Below are positions 50,044 through 53,124 of a DNA stretch of 53,124 nucleotides, piece by piece. The notes under the pieces were generated by a model, which was not told where the DNA came from, made no database searches, and saw nothing but the letters and a program-made list of their open reading frames with translations. Position numbers and translations under genes: made by a program. Positions within the stretch are counted from its first letter, which is position 1; each line of letters opens with the position of its first letter. Origin of the DNA: an uncultured Olegusella sp. (lineage in GTDB: Bacteria > Actinomycetota > Coriobacteriia > Coriobacteriales > Atopobiaceae); contig NZ_CAMXYY010000004.1 in assembly GCF_947253395.1 (NCBI RefSeq), forward strand, positions 1-53,124, in the 5' to 3' direction.

Positions 50044-50287
50044 AATCAGTGCCTTTCGGATAATGATTTTCCTCTTCGTCGACGCGGTTAAAAGCTTAGG
50101 AAACATAGCTCAATTTCGCTACCAACTTTGGTTGGAACCTTGTCAACCACTGGTTGCATAGGCCCTTTAGCTGAAAATATAGCTAAGTATCTTTCTGCAA
50201 AGATAAAAATTTTGCCTGCCAAACCACTAACCTATGTGCTTATCAACGTAGCCACGTGTTGCCATCGCTCTATCGCAGTCTTAAAAC

Positions 50288-50308
50288 GTTGCAACCCGAG
50301 GTTGCAAC
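50288..50308. repeat. GTTGCAACC palindrome, copy 3
   Basis: Arms GTTGCAACC and GGTTGCAAC around CGA, one base different from copies 1 and 2 at 8806 and 8889. Here it lies between divergent genes, so it cannot be a terminator for either. Confidence 0.85.
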
Positions 50309-50428
50309 GAATCGGGAGGGTTTTGATTACAGATTTGTACGCAAGAGATACTCATTCCCGTACAACTTAGCAGCAAGTGTGGTTTGAAAAGTAATTCTTA
50401 AATGGGATAAAGCAATCAACTAGCATAT

Positions 50429-50452
50429 TATAGTTAGTCATACCTAACTATA
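50429..50452 (+). promoter_or_regulatory. Inverted repeat before methyltransferase gene
   Basis: TATAGTTAG (50429-50437), a 6-base spacer and CTAACTATA (50444-50452), perfect 9-base arms. It ends 11 bases before the ATG at 50464. The TTAG...CCTAA core resembles sites of DtxR/MntR-type metal regulators. GGGAG at 50453-50457 is the ribosome site. Confidence 0.6.
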
Positions 50453-50463
50453 GGGAGTTTAGT

Positions 50464-51093
50464 ATGAATAAAAAGACGTGGGATCGCTTTGCGCCGATTT
50501 ATAACTTGGCATTGAGGTCTGAAAAACATCTCTTTGAGACAATGTATATGCGCATTGCCCACCTGGTCGAGAACAAAGATGTACTGGAAATCGCCTGTGG
50601 CCCAGGGCAACTCGCAAAGCACATTGCACCATCAGCCCATGAGGTTGTAGCAACAGATTATTCTTCAGGCATGATTTATGAAGCACAAAAAGGTACGATA
50701 CCTGCAAATCTCAGTTTTATGGTTGCAAACGCCGTGGATCTGCCATTTGAAGATAATACGTTTGATGTTGTTGTTATAGCAAATGCACTGCATATAATCC
50801 CTGCCCCCGAGAGGGTACTTGCGGAAATAGATCGTGTACTCAAAACTGGCGGCTTACTTGTAGCGCCTAACTTTGTTGCGCGTGAGGGCAAGCAGAAAGC
50901 TAGGTTGTGGACACGTATTCTCGAAATTGCTGGCGTTACATTTGAGCAGCAGTGGACTGCAGCAGACTACATGACATTTCTTGCAGATAATGGCTGGCAG
51001 ATACAGCACTTTACGACGCTATATGCTCGGATACCTCTTCTCTATTGCGAATGTATCTCATCAAGCTCTTCTGCGCGTATGCCCCAAAGCTAA
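50464..51093 (+). CDS. Class I SAM-dependent methyltransferase
   Basis: 209 residues. Motif I is VLEIACGPGQLAKHIA (residues 40-55); motif II/III region DVVVIANALHIIPAPERVLAEIDRVLKTGGLLVAPNF is typical of methyltransferase 11. It begins NKKTWDRFAPIYNLALRSEKHLFETMY, close to ubiquinone/menaquinone-type or 'small molecule' methyltransferases. In many Gram-positive bacteria such genes sit by iron or metal uptake genes; here a metal-transport ATPase gene is convergent downstream and a metal-regulator-like dyad is upstream. Substrate unknown. Confidence 0.88.
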   Translation: MNKKTWDRFAPIYNLALRSEKHLFETMYMRIAHLVENKDVLEIACGPGQLAKHIAPSAHEVVATDYSSGMIYEAQKGTIPANLSFMVANAVDLPFEDNTFDVVVIANALHIIPAPERVLAEIDRVLKTGGLLVAPNFVAREGKQKARLWTRILEIAGVTFEQQWTAADYMTFLADNGWQIQHFTTLYARIPLLYCECISSSSSARMPQS

Positions 51094-51164
51094 GCTTTCA
51101 GCCTCAGTCCACTCAAAAATACTTCCTCAATATATATGAGCGATTGATCTGCTGGCAAACCTTG

Positions 51165-53124
51165 TTAATCAGATAAACGCTTTTGCGACGGCTGAGTCCG
51201 CAGCAGCGGAGTCACATTATGAGTCGCAACCGCAAGTGTCGAGGCATTATGTAGAAAGGCAGCAGTAGTAATGGTAATAAACTGCGCCACACCAAGTGCG
51301 ATGAGCGCAGAGTTGAACATGACAATAAAGTGATACTTACGGTGGATGCGTTGCATAAGTCGCTGCGAGAGTACTCGCAACTCAACAAGAGACTCAAGGG
51401 AAGAGCCGTGCACTGAGACATCCGCTACGGCACGCGCAATATCACTTGCATCAGCAAGAGCTACCGATACATTTGCCGCCGCCAGTGCAGGTGAGTCATT
51501 AATACCATCACCAACCATTACCACGACATGGCCTTCATCGCGTAGCTGCTGTACAAAATCGCTCTTATCCTCGGGAAGTACCTGAGCATAATAGTGGTCA
51601 ATACCAAGTTCTGCGGCAACCGTAGCAGCACAGTACTTGGAATCCCCTGTAAGCATCACAACATCCTTGATACCTAAGAGCCGCAACTGGCGAATAACCT
51701 CAGTTGCTTCGAGGCGCAAGGGATCAGAAACACAGATGGCACCCAGCAAACGACCAGCCATTGACACATAAATGTGAGAGCTGTCTGGCTCCTCGCAAAT
51801 AATCCGTTTGAGCAAATCTTCGTTGCGTGGCACTCCTTCATCTTCGAATATAAAATGGGCTGACCCAATCAATGTGTCCTGACCATCTATCGTTGTTGAG
51901 ATGCCATGCGCTATCACATAACGCACCTCAGCGTGCAGTTCTCGTTCATGATGTAGCCCGCGTAGCTTTGCTTCGCGCACAATAGCGCGTGCTACGCTGT
52001 GGGGGTAATGTTCCTCAACGCAAGCGGCATAGCGCAGCAGAGTATCTTCATCTACATCTGCGCATGTCAACACCCGCTTGACACGTGGTTCTGCCACGGT
52101 AAGCGTGCCTGTCTTATCAAAAACAATTACATCAGCAGCCGCAAGTGCTTCAAGGTATTTGCCACCCTTAACAATCACATTACGGTCAGCTGCCTCTTTC
52201 ATCGCACTCATCACCGCGATAGGCGTGGAAATTTTTATTGCACAGGAATAGTCCACCATGAGCACAGCCATAGCCCGTAGGATATTGCGCGTGTATGCAA
52301 AAACACCAAAAAAGGCAGCAAAGCTCCAGGGTACAAGTGCATCAGCAAGTCGTTCTGCACGGCTTTGGCTTGCAGCTTTCAGCTCTGATGAGCTTTCTAC
52401 CATCGAAACGAGCTGATCGATACGCGCGCGTCCTGGGGGTGCTGTTACTTGTACCTGCAGGTCACCATCCTCAAGCGCTGTGCCAGCATAAACAGTAATA
52501 CCCTTATCCTTATGTACAGGACGAGACTCGCCAGTCATGCTTGCCTCGTTAAGCTCACCTTCTCCTGCCACAATAAAGCCGTCAACAGGCAAGACCTGAC
52601 CGCTACGAATATGCAAAATATGACCCTCGCGCACATCTGCAAGCGAGACTTCAACGTCAATACCATCTATAATTCGCCACACGGTCTCAGCACGGGTGAA
52701 AAGTCCATCTGCCAAAGCAATGCGAGCGCGTCTCTGTATATGTTCCTGCAGGATATCAGAGAGGCCTAGTAGAAAAATAACAGTAGAAACATCAGCGAAT
52801 GCACCGCGCACAAGCGACACGGTAATTGCTGTTGCATCAAGAACCTCAACAGTCAACTCACCTTTTACCAGTCGCCTCAGGCCCTCCCAAATGCGAGGTA
52901 TAGCGCGAAGAATAATCATCGCATATCCGATGGGTCGTGGGAGAAATAGCCTACATAGCAAGCGTTGCACAACAAGATTGCCCGTTTGCAGAGCAAAATC
53001 GTTGTCCGCCACTGCCATGGACAGCTCACCCTCGTCTGCCTTTTGAGGCAAACTGAGCGTATTGAGATTATCAACTGTCGCCAATACGGCATCACGAGCA
53101 GCAGGACTACCCGTAACCAATATC
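51165..53124 (-). CDS. P1B-type metal-transporting ATPase (5' end outside window)
   Basis: About 653 residues are visible, open at the right edge. Order of domains: a cysteine-poor N-terminal HMA_2-like segment (about 1-50 visible), membrane helices, the actuator with MTGESRPV, the helix with SCAIKISTPIAV, the phosphorylation site DKTGTLT, nucleotide-binding domain, and the hinge GDGINDSPALAAANVSVAL. In typical P1B pumps the membrane motif is CPC, SPC or CPH; here the position reads SCAIK, so the metal preference is unusual (Mn, Fe or Co are possible) and not readable from motif alone. No other gene follows on this strand within the window. Confidence 0.88.
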   Translation of the reverse strand, partial: ILVTGSPAARDAVLATVDNLNTLSLPQKADEGELSMAVADNDFALQTGNLVVQRLLCRLFLPRPIGYAMIILRAIPRIWEGLRRLVKGELTVEVLDATAITVSLVRGAFADVSTVIFLLGLSDILQEHIQRRARIALADGLFTRAETVWRIIDGIDVEVSLADVREGHILHIRSGQVLPVDGFIVAGEGELNEASMTGESRPVHKDKGITVYAGTALEDGDLQVQVTAPPGRARIDQLVSMVESSSELKAASQSRAERLADALVPWSFAAFFGVFAYTRNILRAMAVLMVDYSCAIKISTPIAVMSAMKEAADRNVIVKGGKYLEALAAADVIVFDKTGTLTVAEPRVKRVLTCADVDEDTLLRYAACVEEHYPHSVARAIVREAKLRGLHHERELHAEVRYVIAHGISTTIDGQDTLIGSAHFIFEDEGVPRNEDLLKRIICEEPDSSHIYVSMAGRLLGAICVSDPLRLEATEVIRQLRLLGIKDVVMLTGDSKYCAATVAAELGIDHYYAQVLPEDKSDFVQQLRDEGHVVVMVGDGINDSPALAAANVSVALADASDIARAVADVSVHGSSLESLVELRVLSQRLMQRIHRKYHFIVMFNSALIALGVAQFITITTAAFLHNASTLAVATHNVTPLLRTQPSQKRLSD

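Larger units (their letters stand above)
50044..50463. other. Divergent intergenic region with several palindromes
   Basis: 420 bases between the XRE gene (minus) and the methyltransferase gene (plus). No gene is seen. It holds CCAAC-TTTG-GTTGG (50122-50135), CAACC-ACT-GGTTG (50144-50156), a third copy of the GTTGCAACC palindrome (50288-50308) and the operator-like repeat at 50429-50452. The first three share GGTTG/CAACC. Confidence 0.7.

Overview
The window reads as chromosomal DNA of a low-to-middle GC, Gram-positive, fermentative anaerobe. The best guess is a coriobacterium of the Atopobium/Olsenella/Lancefieldella type. This is an inference from gene content (pyruvate formate-lyase, a giant 2-hydroxyacyl-CoA dehydratase activase, a Dlt system, a UPF0210 protein, an ECF riboflavin importer, an FNR-type regulator with no iron-sulfur cysteines), not from a marker gene. 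I saw no rRNA, tRNA, CRISPR array, transposase or prophage gene. Most of the window looks like a stable core region with a few accessory pieces: a Phd/Doc pair, a truncated serine hydrolase, and dispersed palindromes.

Layout. 1-5145: 3' part of nhaA (minus strand), a lipoprotein, and a zinc-ribbon membrane protein next to an SPFH/zinc-ribbon protein (a YdjG-YdjI-like pair). 5330-8737: FMN riboswitch, ribU, a fused double ECF ATPase and ecfT, a self-contained riboflavin uptake operon. 8738-15951 (minus): palindrome-rich gap, the 1576-residue activase with its TetR-type regulator and a three-site operator, and a CapA-like protein. 16189-18185: UPF0210 and a serine hydrolase gene cut off at its SxxK motif. 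18206-21820 (minus): degV-rsmJ-azlC-azlD-murB. 22122-27131: OPT transporter, a DUF975 membrane protein and an OmpR-type two-component system. 27341-31760: an unusually ordered dlt-like operon (A-C-B-D). 31777-31954 and 40550-40689: two copies of a palindromic repeat, each after an operon and between convergent genes. 32066-34353 (minus): 3-hydroxyacyl-CoA dehydrogenase, Bcp peroxiredoxin, YaaA. 34721-37156: LytTR regulator with DUF3021 partner, ogt, Crp/Fnr regulator. 37408-40461: pflA-pflB behind an FNR-like box. 40751-44020 (minus): LuxR response regulator with two sensor proteins. 44140-53124: DUF4428 protein, Phd/Doc, a half-size EamA transporter, a TipAS-type MerR regulator, a rhodanese-fused CoA-disulfide reductase, an XRE membrane regulator, a methyltransferase and a partial P1B-type ATPase.

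How it fits together. The regulatory DNA is the most informative part. An FNR-like box sits 41.5 bp upstream of the predicted pflA start site, and the gene just upstream encodes a regulator with the FNR-type recognition residues. Helically phased TAAG repeats precede both the two-component-system operon and the dlt operon, suggesting that this system controls cell-envelope D-alanylation. LytTR, MerR and TetR genes each carry a family-typical operator in front. An 18-bp intergenic motif is shared by two distant divergent promoter regions, and a GTTGCAACC palindrome occurs three times. Several genes (ecfA, pflA, the CoA-disulfide reductase, the DUF975 gene) carry small in-frame duplications in linkers or tails, which points to replication slippage as a local habit.
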